DNA of 64,000 nt from Nitrospiraceae bacterium. Lineage in GTDB: Bacteria > Nitrospirota > Nitrospiria > Nitrospirales > Nitrospiraceae. Positions 46,473 to 57,146 of the stretch are shown here, piece by piece. The position numbers were made by a program, and so were the translations under genes. A model generated the notes under the pieces. The model was not told the origin of the DNA and ran no database searches. It saw nothing but the letters and a program-made list of their open reading frames with translations. The stretch spans positions 1 through 64,000 of the forward strand of contig CAKKRE010000006.1 in the NCBI GenBank assembly GCA_919902505.1, written 5' to 3'. The stretch's first letter is position 1. Every line of letters starts with the position of its first letter.

Positions 46473-47965
46473 GAGTGTTCGCTCGTCTCCCACCCCTTCG
46501 AGCGCATGACCGCGGCAGTCCACCGTTCTCGTAACGCCGTGGCTTGTCCGCGCAATATCTGCGGCTCGAACCGATGCTCGATACGGTCCCGCCCGGCGAA
46601 CTCCTGTTGGCTGGTCCAGAAGCCGACCGCCAACCCGGCCAGGTAGGCCGCTCCCTGCGCCGTCGTCTCCGTGACAGTCGAGCGGATCACCGGCAGGCCG
46701 AGCAGATCGGACTGGAATTGCATCAACCAATCGTTTCTGGAGGCACCACCGTCCACCCGCAGTTCCTCCACCTGGAAGCCCGAACCGTCCCGCATGGCAT
46801 CCAGCACGTCCGCGACCTGATAGGCGATGCTTTCGAGCGCCGCTCGCGCGAGATGCGCGAAGGTGGTGCCGCGCGTCAGGCCCACGAGCAGGCCGCGCGC
46901 ATAGGGGTCCCAATGCGGCGCACCGAGTCCGGTGAAGGCGGGTACGAAGTAGACCCCGCCGTTGTCGGAGACTGATCTGGCGAGAGTTTCACTCTCGGCC
47001 GCCGAGCGGATCAGCCCGAGCCCGTCGCGCAGCCATTGCACCACGGCGCCGCCTATCAAGACACTGCCCTCCAAGGCGTACTGCATGCGCTCTCGGATGT
47101 TCCATGCGACCGTTGTCACCAATCCATGTCGCGAGGCGACCGGTTTGTCGCCGATGTGTTGGCGCAAAAAGCAGCCGGTCCCGTAGGTGTTCTTGGTGGT
47201 CCCTGGAGAAACACAAAGTTGACCGAAGAGCGCCGCCTGCTGATCTCCGAGCAGGCTTCCGATCGGCATCTGCTGGAGGCCTTGCACGGCCGTGATCGCC
47301 CCGTACACCTCGCTGGAACCCAGCACGTCGGGTAAGAGGCCGGCCGGGATTCTGAAGAGGCGAAGCAACTCCTCATCCCACCGGCCGGTCTGAATGTTGA
47401 ACAGCATGGTGCGTAATGCGTTGCTCGGGTCGGTCACATGCAGACGCCCGCCGGTCAGCTTCCAGACCAACCAACTGTCGACCGTGCCGAAGGCCAGTGT
47501 TCCGTCCTCGGCCCGTCTTCGCACATCCGGCACGTGGTCCAGAATCCAGGCGACCTTGGTGCCGGAGAAATACGGGTCGAGCTGCAGTCCGGTGCGTCGC
47601 TGGACCAGCGGCTCGCAGCCGTCCGCGCGGAGCCGGTCGCACAGATCGGCGCTGCGGCGGGTCCTGCCAGACGATGGCCGGGTGGATCGCCTCGCCCGTT
47701 GCGCGGTCCCACAGGAGGGTTGTTTCACGCTGATTGGCAATGCCGACGGCAGCGATATCGTGCGGCCGCACGTCCGCCCGCTCGAGCGCCTCGATCTGGA
47801 CGTCCACCTGGGACGTCCAGATCTCTTGCGGATCCTGCGCCACCCAGCGCGAGGGAACCGCTGCGCCAATTCCCTGTACGCGCTCCCTTTGATCGTCCCG
47901 TCGTGGGCGATGACAATAGCCCAAGAACCGGTCGTACCTTGATCCATAGCCAGGATGTATGGCAC
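46469..47965 (-). pseudogene. glpK: Glycerol kinase with two compensating frameshifts
   Basis: 498 codons from GTG 47965 (ribosome site GGAGGGACC) with correct ends: [32 protein letters not shown] at the start, and the C-terminal half from [10 protein letters not shown] onward, including [16 protein letters not shown] and FVPAFTGLGAPHWDPYARG. Between them about 60 residues are in the wrong frame; the expected [25 protein letters not shown] ... [25 protein letters not shown] appears in a second frame. A net -1 near 47845 and +1 near 47660 are needed. The lost block holds substrate-site residues, so activity is unlikely as read. Confidence 0.8.
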
Positions 47966-48188
47966 AGGTCCCTCCGACGGATCCCATACGTGCATTGGGC
48001 AATGGATCCCGTCGCCGAACACGTCACCCAGTCTCCTCCATGCCGGGACGGACTTCAATGTGTTAATTGAGCAGGCACAGTGGCTCAGGCAGGGAAGCCA
48101 CGACGATTCCCCGCAGGCCTCGGAAGGCGGCCTTTTCCCTTCCGAATCAGGGCATGTCCGACCGGCCGATGATCAGGGCAAGCATGAT

Positions 48189-48480
48189 TCACAGGAGATG
48201 GCCGGATCGGTTCGCACTCGGGGCAGACACGAGAAAGGCCAGAATGTGTTGCCGCTTCTCGGAGAAAACCAACGCTCCCACTCGATCCATGCCGAGTCCA
48301 TCCACGTGGGCGCGGAGCGAAGGGGGATTATCGTCAGTGACGAAGGCCACGCCGACGTCGTACCGCCCGGCTACTTCCTTATGCAGTGCCTCGTACAGTC
48401 CGCGGAGGAGCCCGCGGCCGCGAGAGGGCTGAGAAATAGCGGCCGAATGTTCCAAGCCCGAGATAGGAATTCTTGCAGCC
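48189..48480 (-). pseudogene. GNAT acetyltransferase C-terminal fragment
   Basis: SRGRGLLRGLYEALHKEVAGRYDVGVAFVTDDNPPSLRAHVDGLGMDRVGALVFSEKRQHILAFLV matches the acetyl-CoA loop and C-terminal strands of GNAT proteins (R-G-x-G-L-x-R-x-L, then N-P-x-S-L-x-x-H-x-x-L-G-M/F). The N-terminal half is absent. It lies against the tRNA-proximal end of island 2 and looks like truncated cargo. 47966-48188 contain only the presumed glpK promoter. Confidence 0.55.
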
Positions 48481-48556
48481 GATTTGTTATGAGGAGAGGA
48501 GAAAGTGTCCAATGGACTTTTATTGGACACTTCGAAATTCGTAAGTATTTGAAAAA

Positions 48557-48632
48557 TGGTGAGTCGGCTGGGATTCGAACCCAGGACCCTCGCCTTAAAA
48601 GGGCGATGCTCTACCAGCTGAGCTACCGACTC
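48557..48632 (-). tRNA. tRNA-Lys (anticodon TTT)
   Basis: A complete cloverleaf: acceptor arm GAGTCGG/CCGACTC, D arm AGCTCAGCTGGTAGAGCA, anticodon loop CCCTTTTAAGG with anticodon TTT, T arm with GGTTCGAATCC, and encoded CCA (48559-48557). It is the intact end of the tandem islands; the 3' part is duplicated at 42609-42652 and 34474-34512. Confidence 0.95.
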
Positions 48633-48746
48633 TCCCAAACACAACGACGGCACATCGTCACGCGTGGCGCGGGACGGAGGGGGATCATACCACTGACAGG
48701 TGATGGTTCGCTACGGTGAGGCTGGGTTCCACGGCCAATCCGGCCC

Positions 48747-50357
<1,611 letters not shown>

Positions 50358-50430
50358 CTAGATTGCAGAGTTACGTCTGCACGTTGTGTCTTTTTCCCGT
50401 GCCTGTGCACATGTACATACAAGCTTGCGT

Positions 50431-50506
50431 GGGGCTGTGGCGCAGTTGGGAGCGCGCGTGAATGGCATTCACGAGGTCGCCGGTTCAATCCCGGCCAGCT
50501 CCACCA
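50431..50506 (+). tRNA. tRNA-Ala (anticodon GGC)
   Basis: Complete cloverleaf: acceptor GGGGCTG/CAGCTCC (one G-T pair), D arm GCGC/GCGC, anticodon stem CGTGA/TCACG with loop ATGGCAT (anticodon GGC), T arm GCCGG-TTCAATC-CCGGC and encoded CCA. It stands alone between purA and the ABC-F gene. Confidence 0.95.
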
Positions 50507-50664
50507 AATAAAGCTTGTCCGACCAACGCTTCGAATGTGTGCGGGGATATCCGAACTCTACAAGTCATACTCCTGTCCGGCCACCGGTGCACATACGGAC
50601 GCTGACACTCTGCAGCGGGTACCTCGCCGAACGTTTCACCCCATACACCGAGTCTTACTGATCC

Positions 50665-52506
50665 ATGCTGCAGCTTGAATCCGTCCATAAACAATTTGCG
50701 ACCAAAGTCCTGCTCGAAGGTGCCACGGCACACCTGCGTCCCGGTGCCCGTGTCGGCCTCGTGGGCCCGAACGGCGCCGGAAAAACAACACTCTTCCGGA
50801 TGATTCTGGGTGAGGAATCTCCCGATAAAGGGAGCATCCGCAAGCGCCCCCGACTGCGTGTCGGCTACCTCCCGCAGGAACTGGAAACCATCGTCGGGAA
50901 AACCGTCCTGGATGCGACACACCGCGACCTGTATCCGGAACATGAAGCCGAACGGATTCTCGCCGGCCTGGGCTTCTCGGAAACCGATTTTTCGCGACCG
51001 ATTGAGAATCTCTCCGGCGGATACCGCATGCGTGTCGCGCTCGCGCACCTGCTGCTGTCGAACCCCGACGTACTCATGCTGGACGAGCCGACGAACCACC
51101 TGGACAAGCCGACCCAGCGTTGGTTCGAGCGATTTCTCCTCGACTCGAATCTCACGCTCCTCGTCATCTCGCACGACACCAAATTCCTGGACGGCATCGC
51201 CACGCACATCTGGGAACTCCGCGATCGAACCATTCAGGAATTCCGCGGCAACTATACGAAGTTCCAGGAACTCCGGGCGGCGCGGGACGCCCAGATCGAA
51301 TCGGCCGCCAACCGGCAAAGCAAAGAAGTGGCTCGCGTCCAGAACTTCATCGATCGTTTTCGCTATCAGGCCAATAAAGCCAAGCAGGTGCAGTCGCGCA
51401 TCAAGCAACTGGACAAAGTGAAGTTGATCGAGCGGCAACGCGATAACAAACGCGTGCGCTTTAAATTCCCCCTTCCCTCGGCCAGCGGCCGGCACGTGCT
51501 GGAACTCAAAGGCGTCGCGAAGAGCTACGGCGAAAAGGTGATTTATCGTTCGCTGGATTTCACCGTGGAACGGGGCCAACGGATCGCGCTGGTGGGCGAG
51601 AATGGCGCCGGGAAAAGCACGCTGTTGAAAATATTGGCCGACGTGTTGCCGTTCGAAAAAGGCACGCGCCAGGTCGGACACGGAGTCACGCTTCATTATT
51701 TCGCCCAACATCAGGCGGAATCATTGGACCCGGACGACACGATTTTGGAGTCACTGGCCGAAGTCTCCGCACAGGCCGAAACGAATTTTCTCCGCGGTAT
51801 TGCCGGCGCCTTCCTGTTTTCGGGTGATGACCAGAAGAAGCCGATCAAAGCCCTCAGCGGCGGCGAGCGCAATCGCGTGGCCTTGGCCCGCATGCTGGTG
51901 GAGCCGGCAAACACGCTGCTGCTCGACGAACCGACCAACCACCTGGATCCGGCCTCGGTGGACATGCTGACCGACGCCCTGACGGACTTTCCGGGAACGA
52001 TCATCTTCATTTCCCACGATCCGACGTTTCTGACGCGCGTGGCCACGCTGATCGTTGAAGTGGATGAAGGCCAGGCGAAGAATTATCTCGGCGACTACGA
52101 ATACTTTTTATGGAAGAAGGCGCAGGAGTTCGAATCGATCAAGGAAAGCAGCGCGGAACTCGCCGCCGCCCAAGCAGGCAAATCAGACGGTCCCACCAAG
52201 GCCATGGCTTCGCAGGTGCAGCAGAAATCTCAGGGTGGGGAACGACGGGATCTGAGCAAAACGCAGGCGCGCCTTGAAAAGCAGGTGTCGCGCGCGGAGT
52301 CCGAGATCGCCTCGATGGAAACCAAAGTGAAAGCGCGTGAACTGGAACTGGCCGACCCGGCCCTCTACCAGGAACATGGCCGATGGAGCGAATTGCAGCG
52401 AGAGCAGGAAGGTTGGAAAAAGGAACTGGAGCGACTCACGGCGCGCTGGGAATCGTTGTCCGATGAATTGCAGGACGTGCGGGCCAAGCTGACGGCAATC
52501 GGTTAA
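50665..52506 (+). CDS. ABC-F family ATPase
   Basis: 613 residues with two ABC domains (Walker A GPNGAGKTT and GENGAGKST; signatures LSGGYRMR and LSGGERNR; Walker B LMLDEPTNHLD and LLLDEPTNHLD), joined by a basic linker (NKAKQVQSRIKQLDKVKLIERQRDNKRVRFKF), no membrane segments, and a C-terminal coiled coil (QARLEKQVSRAESEIASMETKVKARELEL). This is the ABC-F plan; members bind ribosomes and aid translation or resist antibiotics. The subfamily resembles Uup/YdiF. The stop overlaps the convergent PilZ gene by 4 nt. Confidence 0.93.
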   Translation: MLQLESVHKQFATKVLLEGATAHLRPGARVGLVGPNGAGKTTLFRMILGEESPDKGSIRKRPRLRVGYLPQELETIVGKTVLDATHRDLYPEHEAERILAGLGFSETDFSRPIENLSGGYRMRVALAHLLLSNPDVLMLDEPTNHLDKPTQRWFERFLLDSNLTLLVISHDTKFLDGIATHIWELRDRTIQEFRGNYTKFQELRAARDAQIESAANRQSKEVARVQNFIDRFRYQANKAKQVQSRIKQLDKVKLIERQRDNKRVRFKFPLPSASGRHVLELKGVAKSYGEKVIYRSLDFTVERGQRIALVGENGAGKSTLLKILADVLPFEKGTRQVGHGVTLHYFAQHQAESLDPDDTILESLAEVSAQAETNFLRGIAGAFLFSGDDQKKPIKALSGGERNRVALARMLVEPANTLLLDEPTNHLDPASVDMLTDALTDFPGTIIFISHDPTFLTRVATLIVEVDEGQAKNYLGDYEYFLWKKAQEFESIKESSAELAAAQAGKSDGPTKAMASQVQQKSQGGERRDLSKTQARLEKQVSRAESEIASMETKVKARELELADPALYQEHGRWSELQREQEGWKKELERLTARWESLSDELQDVRAKLTAIG

Positions 52507-52880
52507 TCGGTCGACTTCAGCGTCTCTTCAAGATAGTAGTACAACCAGCGGTTCTTCTCCTTCGTCACCAGATCATCCCACACCACCCCGAGCAATATTC
52601 CCTTCTCCCACGGTTTGGCCCAAGCCACGGTGGCGCTCAGTTTCTCCTGTTGTTCCACGCGATCCGGGTCCAGGAAGGCCAGCGACACGGTAATCTTTGC
52701 GCCGATGGGCAGGGTCTCTTTGGAATGAAGGCCGGCGCCGATCTTATTGACGTTGTTCAGCACCGCCGTAAAACCCTTGGCTCCGCTTTGCGGCGACACC
52801 AGGGCCGACCCGACGAGCGTCGCCCGGACGTACTTCCGGCGCTCGCTCACACTCTCCGCTGGACTAGGTTGGCGTGCCAT
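52503..52880 (-). CDS. PilZ-domain protein
   Basis: 125 residues. RRKYVRATLVGSALVSP gives the RxxxR element and LNNVNKIGAGLHSKETLPIGAKITVSLAFLD the second PilZ motif (N-x-S-x-x-G is degenerate here as NVNKIGAG). It probably binds c-di-GMP weakly or not at all. Single gene on the minus strand, convergent with ABC-F. Partner unknown. Confidence 0.75.
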   Translation of the reverse strand: MARQPSPAESVSERRKYVRATLVGSALVSPQSGAKGFTAVLNNVNKIGAGLHSKETLPIGAKITVSLAFLDPDRVEQQEKLSATVAWAKPWEKGILLGVVWDDLVTKEKNRWLYYYLEETLKSTD

Positions 52881-52942
52881 AGCTACCTCGGCTGTAAGTA
52901 TAACCGTATAACCAGGTTTGTCCAGCCCCTTTCTTCTCCCAA

Positions 52943-54232
52943 TTATGGGGTCCTGGGGCGGTAATACCGTGTGCCGCGAAGCGGGTCCGGAAGGTGACCC
53001 TGATCGGTTTTGGCGGCTGGATCGTCATGCACATACCGATACCCCTTCCCGTACCCGATGTCTTTCATGAGAGACGTCACGGCATTGCGCAGGTGCAACG
53101 GCACGCCGAGATTGCCATGTTGGCGCGCATCCCGCACCGCCTCCTGCAGGCCCACATAGGAGGCATTATCCTTGGGCCGCGAGGCCAGGTACGTCGTCCC
53201 GTGCGCCAGATTGATTTGAGCTTCCGGCAGCCCGACGAACTCCACCGCCTGCGCCACCGCGTTGGCCATCACCAGGGCCATCGGATCGGCATTGCCGATA
53301 TCTTCTGACGCAAAAATCACCATCCGTCTGGCAATGAATCGAGGATTCTCCCCGCCTTCCAACATCCGCGCCAGCCAGTAGAGGGCGCCGTCCGGGTCGG
53401 AGTCGCGCAGGCTCTTGATATACGCCGACACCAGGTTGTAGTGCTCCTCGCCCGACTTGTCGTAACGAAGCGCCTTTTTGAGCAGCGCAGCCTCCAGCAC
53501 CCGTTCATCGATGGTCCGTGATCCATCCTGCCCGACAGGCGCCTGGCCGGCCACAAACTCCACTGTCGTCAACAGACTTCTGGCATCCCCGTTGCCGAAG
53601 GCAATCAGCCGCTCGCGGGCAGCGGGGTGCACCGTGATCCGGAGCGACCCGAGACCCCGCTCCTTATCGGCCACTGCCCGGTCCAGAATGGAACCGAGCG
53701 ACTCTTCTGTCAGCGGCTTCAACAGCACCACGATGGAGCGAGAGAGTAAGGGCGCGATCAGTTCGAAGGATGGATTTTCTGTGGTCGCCCCGATGAGCAC
53801 CACCGTCCCCCGTTCGACATGCGGCAAAAAGGCATCCTGCTGGGCTTTATTGAATCGGTGAATTTCGTCGACGAACAGCGTGGTCGCCCGACCCATCGCC
53901 CGACGATGCTCCGCAGCCTTAATAATCTCACGCAACTCGGGGATGCCGCCGGTGACGGCTGAAAACGGCACGAACTGGGATTCGGTGTGCTGCGCGACCA
54001 GCCCGGCTAACGTGGTTTTCCCGCAGCCGGGAGGTCCCCAGAAAATAACGGAGGAGAGTTGATCTCGCTCAATGGCATTTCTGAGCGGGCGTCCCGGCCC
54101 CACCACCTCATCCTGCCCGACGAGGTCATCGAAGCTTCGCGGACGCATCCGCTCGGCCAGCGGAACTTTTCCTGGACGGGTGGCCGTCTGAGCCGACGCG
54201 AAGAGATCGCCTGTGGAATCATGAGAGGACAT
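52943..54232 (-). CDS. rarA: Replication-associated recombination protein A (RarA/MgsA)
   Basis: 429 residues: LAERMRPRSFDDLVGQDEVVGPGRPLRNAIERDQLSSVIFWGPPGCGKTTLAGLVA, FVDEIHRFNKAQQDAFLPHVE, IGATTENPSFELIAPLLSR, YHYNLVSAYIKSLRDSDPDGALYWLARMLEGGENPRFIARRMVIFASEDIG. These are all RarA hallmarks. It is an AAA+ ATPase acting at stalled replication forks. The ATG at 54232 fits the family; longer readings lack support. Confidence 0.95.
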   Translation of the reverse strand: MSSHDSTGDLFASAQTATRPGKVPLAERMRPRSFDDLVGQDEVVGPGRPLRNAIERDQLSSVIFWGPPGCGKTTLAGLVAQHTESQFVPFSAVTGGIPELREIIKAAEHRRAMGRATTLFVDEIHRFNKAQQDAFLPHVERGTVVLIGATTENPSFELIAPLLSRSIVVLLKPLTEESLGSILDRAVADKERGLGSLRITVHPAARERLIAFGNGDARSLLTTVEFVAGQAPVGQDGSRTIDERVLEAALLKKALRYDKSGEEHYNLVSAYIKSLRDSDPDGALYWLARMLEGGENPRFIARRMVIFASEDIGNADPMALVMANAVAQAVEFVGLPEAQINLAHGTTYLASRPKDNASYVGLQEAVRDARQHGNLGVPLHLRNAVTSLMKDIGYGKGYRYVHDDPAAKTDQGHLPDPLRGTRYYRPRTP

Positions 54233-54383
54233 GGTTGTGCTCTGTCTGAATAGCTCTTTGTATTCTAGCTGCCGCAAGGGAATCATCGCAAACGACTCTC
54301 GTCCCAGCTGCCGATCCTCCCCTTGATTCCCGCGCGCGGCAATGCTACCACCCACCCATCGGCTTTTCACAAAGGATGGATTC

Positions 54384-55187
54384 ATGTTTTGCGACACGAA
54401 GGGCATTCGGTTGGCCTACGATGACCAGGGCACAGGACTTCCTCTCGTCTTCCTCCACGCCTTCCCGTTGAATCGTTCGATGTGGACACCACAGACAACC
54501 GCGCTGTCCCGACGATTCAGGACTATCGCCGTGGATCTGCGCGGGCATGGTGAGTCGGATGCCCCGCTGTGGGCATTTTCACTCGAAGACTACGCCGATG
54601 ATGTCTGCGCACTGCTTGACCACTTGGTTATTCCCCAGGCTGTGTTGGTGGGATTATCGATGGGCGGCTATGTCGGCTTTGCGTTCTCCAGAAAATACGG
54701 GAGCCGCCTGAAGGGATTGGTGCTGGCTGATACTCGAGCGCAGGCGGATAGTCCGGAGGGGAGAACAGGACGGTTTAATCTGGCCCAGACTGCTTACGGG
54801 AAAGGGACCGACGCCGTGGCGGACATCATGCTCCCCAAACTGCTTGGGCCCACATCCCTGACACAGAAACCTGAACTGGTTGAGTACGTTCGAAACACGA
54901 TCCACCACACACCGGTAAGCGGCATCCTCGTCGATCTCATGGCCATGGCGAACCGCCCCGATTCCGTCGCCCATCTCCGCACGCTCGCCTGCCCAACTCT
55001 GGTGGTAGTCGGCCAGGAAGACCACACCACGCCCCTCGCCGACGCGCAAGTGATGGCGACAGGAATACCCGGTGCCCGGCTGGCCGTGATCCCTGCGGCC
55101 GGGCACTTGAGCAATCTCGAACAACCTGAGGTCTTTAACGATCTGGTGAGAAACTTCGTCGAGGAACTACGGGCGGCGGGCGATTAG
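54384..55187 (+). CDS. Alpha/beta-fold hydrolase
   Basis: 267 residues. The catalytic triad motifs are visible: nucleophile elbow GLSMGG (Ser near residue 93), Asp in [10 protein letters not shown] and His in [24 protein letters not shown] and DLRGHGESD belong to the oxyanion and early strands. The family includes esterases and lactonases (e.g. the 3-oxoadipate enol-lactonase group); the substrate is unknown. The ribosome site is AAAGGA. The stop overlaps the convergent folE gene by 4 nt. Confidence 0.85.
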   Translation: MFCDTKGIRLAYDDQGTGLPLVFLHAFPLNRSMWTPQTTALSRRFRTIAVDLRGHGESDAPLWAFSLEDYADDVCALLDHLVIPQAVLVGLSMGGYVGFAFSRKYGSRLKGLVLADTRAQADSPEGRTGRFNLAQTAYGKGTDAVADIMLPKLLGPTSLTQKPELVEYVRNTIHHTPVSGILVDLMAMANRPDSVAHLRTLACPTLVVVGQEDHTTPLADAQVMATGIPGARLAVIPAAGHLSNLEQPEVFNDLVRNFVEELRAAGD

Positions 55188-55819
55188 TTTCCGTCCCTGA
55201 CGCTACTGCCTCGAATCAACTTCAAGAACTCTTCGCGGGTCTGTTGTTGCGTGCGGAACACGCCCAGCATGGAACTGCTCACGGCCACGGTGTTCTGTTT
55301 TTCGACGCCCCGCATCATCATGCAGAGATGCCGCGCTTCCATCACCACCGCCACACCATGCGCATTCAGCTTTTTCTTCAGCGTTTCGGCGATCTGAAGC
55401 GTCAATCGTTCCTGAACCTGCAGGCGTCGGCTGAATGCATCCACCACACGGGGAATCTTGCTGAGCCCCACGACTTTCTTGTTCGGCAGGTACCCCACAT
55501 GGCATTTCCCAAAAAACGGCAGCAAATGATGCTCGCACATGCTAAAAAAATCGATGTCTTTCACAATCACCATTTCGTCGTACTCGATCGGGAACAACGC
55601 CCCGTTGAGCAGATGATCGATATCCTGCCGATATCCTTGAGTCATAAAGCGCATGGCCTTCGCAACCCGCTTCGGCGTATTGAGGAGGCCGTTACGGTCA
55701 GGGTCCTCCCCCAATTCCAGCAGAAGATTCGTCATCAGCCCTTCAATCGGGTCCTGGTCGGTCGGCGCTGCAGAGACACGCGACCGTCTGGCTCGGGACC
55801 CAGAAACCACTTTAGCCAT
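55184..55819 (-). CDS. folE: GTP cyclohydrolase I
   Basis: 211 residues: [29 protein letters not shown], the zinc Cys/His in [46 protein letters not shown] and [17 protein letters not shown] with the second Cys. It converts GTP to dihydroneopterin triphosphate for folate or for the queuosine-type pathway. It overlaps the upstream queD-like gene by 8 nt. The N-terminal 25 residues are basic and variable. Confidence 0.95.
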   Translation of the reverse strand: MAKVVSGSRARRSRVSAAPTDQDPIEGLMTNLLLELGEDPDRNGLLNTPKRVAKAMRFMTQGYRQDIDHLLNGALFPIEYDEMVIVKDIDFFSMCEHHLLPFFGKCHVGYLPNKKVVGLSKIPRVVDAFSRRLQVQERLTLQIAETLKKKLNAHGVAVVMEARHLCMMMRGVEKQNTVAVSSSMLGVFRTQQQTREEFLKLIRGSSVRDGN

Positions 55820-56261
55820 GCCTCACTCCCTCTTCTCTCCGCTTGCTCTCCACGGAGCCGGAATACTCGAAGTAGTTATCCCGTGTTTCAATCACACCGA
55901 CCTTTACTAGCCGTCCAGCAGGAAGCTTATCCACCAGCAAGTCCCAAATGAGCAGCACCAGATTCTCTCCGGTCGTGGTCTGTGTCGCGAACTCCGGATC
56001 CAGGTTCAAATCCTGATGATCGAAACGTTGCACCACGATTCGCTCGACCACAGCATCAAGCCGTGACACATCGAGCACCTGATGCGTGACCGGATCGATA
56101 TCGCCCGTAACGGACACAAACACCACATAGTTGTGACCGTGCCCGTTGGGATTATTGCACTTCCCGAAAGTGGCCCAATTCTCCTCAGCCGACAGCTGAT
56201 CGGTATGCAGCCGATGGGCAGCGCAGAAACGATACCGCCGGGTGATGGTGGCCTGAGACAT
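55812..56261 (-). CDS. queD: 6-pyruvoyl-tetrahydropterin synthase / 6-carboxytetrahydropterin synthase (QueD-like)
   Basis: 149 residues. [41 protein letters not shown] shows the zinc His ([12 protein letters not shown]) and the catalytic Cys ([10 protein letters not shown]) of the PTPS/QueD family; [11 protein letters not shown] and [10 protein letters not shown] complete it. It uses dihydroneopterin triphosphate, the product of the folE gene encoded immediately downstream, so the two form a clear metabolic pair. QueD versus PTPS activity is not settled by the sequence. Confidence 0.85.
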   Translation of the reverse strand: MSQATITRRYRFCAAHRLHTDQLSAEENWATFGKCNNPNGHGHNYVVFVSVTGDIDPVTHQVLDVSRLDAVVERIVVQRFDHQDLNLDPEFATQTTTGENLVLLIWDLLVDKLPAGRLVKVGVIETRDNYFEYSGSVESKRREEGVRHG

Positions 56262-56296
56262 CGCGACAACTCTCCAGAAAGATCGGCAGAACGAAC

Positions 56297-56340
56297 AAGC
56301 CGGGAGGGCCCCCCGCTAGAGAGGGAGCCACTCCCGGCTT
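56297..56340 (-). terminator. Hairpin between erpA-like and queD genes
   Basis: AAGCCGGGAG at 56297-56306 pairs perfectly with CTCCCGGCTT at 56331-56340, 53 nt downstream of the IscA-type stop. The inner bases can pair as well. The sequence after it on the minus strand (TTGTTCGTT) is only moderately T-rich. Confidence 0.5.
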
Positions 56341-56393
56341 GCTGCTACTCAACGGACCATTCGCAATCCGGTTGGGGGTCAACCGGAAGGCTC

Positions 56394-56714
56394 TTACGCA
56401 CTGAAAGAACTGCCGCACCCGCAGGTCGTCTTGGCTTGCGGATTCTTGATCGAGAATCCGGACCCCTGCAAGCTGTCGACATAATCGACTTCCGCGCCCT
56501 GAAGCAGCGGTGCGCTTTGAGAGTCCATGATGACTTTCACGTCGCCTTTTTCAATGACCGTATCATCATCGGCCATTTTGGATTCGAAGGCCATGCCGTA
56601 TTGATACCCGTGGCATCCTCCGCCGCGAACATAGATCCGCAGACCGACCACATCTTTTTCCTCGGTCATCAGTTCTTTTATTTTCTGCTCTGCCAATTGC
56701 GTAATCGTTACCAT
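56394..56714 (-). CDS. Iron-sulfur cluster assembly protein, ErpA/IscA (HesB) family
   Basis: 106 residues: ITQLAEQKIKELM, LRIYVRGGGCHGYQYGMAFES, and the C-terminal FSIKNPQAKTTCGCGSSF. The three conserved Cys (GGCHG, CGC) are present. A-type proteins carry Fe-S clusters to apo targets; the ferredoxin and NuoF genes just upstream are plausible clients. Start ATG at 56714 follows GGAGGAT. Confidence 0.92.
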   Translation of the reverse strand: MVTITQLAEQKIKELMTEEKDVVGLRIYVRGGGCHGYQYGMAFESKMADDDTVIEKGDVKVIMDSQSAPLLQGAEVDYVDSLQGSGFSIKNPQAKTTCGCGSSFSA

Positions 56715-56777
56715 CGCTGATCCTCCTTCTGGTCTACCTGTTCAGCACGTGACGATACTTTACCATCTCACGGGAGC

Positions 56778-57134
56778 TTACGGAAGTCCTGTCCCTCTTT
56801 TTCCAACTTCGCCCGATGAGGCTGACGTGGGTTGCACCCATTTGGTTTCCGGCACACGCACCACCACATCCCCTAACACTCTTGCCTGGCAACCTAGCCG
56901 ATGCCAAGGCTCCGACAAGGCTTCACGATCCAACAGATCCTGTTCGTCGAAATCAATCTCCGACAGATTGTCCCCACCCATCTGCACTTCAACGCGGCAC
57001 GTGGTACAGGACGCGTTGCCGCCGCAATCGTGATTCAGTTCAAACCCAAGCGTCTTGGCGGCCTCTAACAGGGTGAGATTCAATTCGACCTCACCGCTCC
57101 GACCCTGGGGATGAAGAAAACTCACACGCGGCAT
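56778..57134 (-). CDS. 2Fe-2S ferredoxin
   Basis: 118 residues with an adrenodoxin-type 2Fe-2S site: C-x5-C-x2-C in HDCGGNASCTTCRVEV and the fourth Cys in RLGCQARVLGD. The plan matches Fdx of the ISC type. It starts 12 nt after the NuoF stop, suggesting cotranscription. It could pass electrons to or from the NuoF-like flavoprotein. Confidence 0.9.
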   Translation of the reverse strand: MPRVSFLHPQGRSGEVELNLTLLEAAKTLGFELNHDCGGNASCTTCRVEVQMGGDNLSEIDFDEQDLLDREALSEPWHRLGCQARVLGDVVVRVPETKWVQPTSASSGEVGKRGTGLP

Positions 57135-57146
57135 CCGACCATTCCT

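Noticed and set aside
34474-48556. Search for an integrase or CRISPR array in the islands
   Set aside because: No tyrosine or serine recombinase motif and no regularly spaced direct repeats were found; only IS1182- and IS3-type transposase fragments.
52893-52898. Plus-strand TGTAAG near the PilZ gene
   Set aside because: No CGAC at the required spacing and no plus-strand gene follows.
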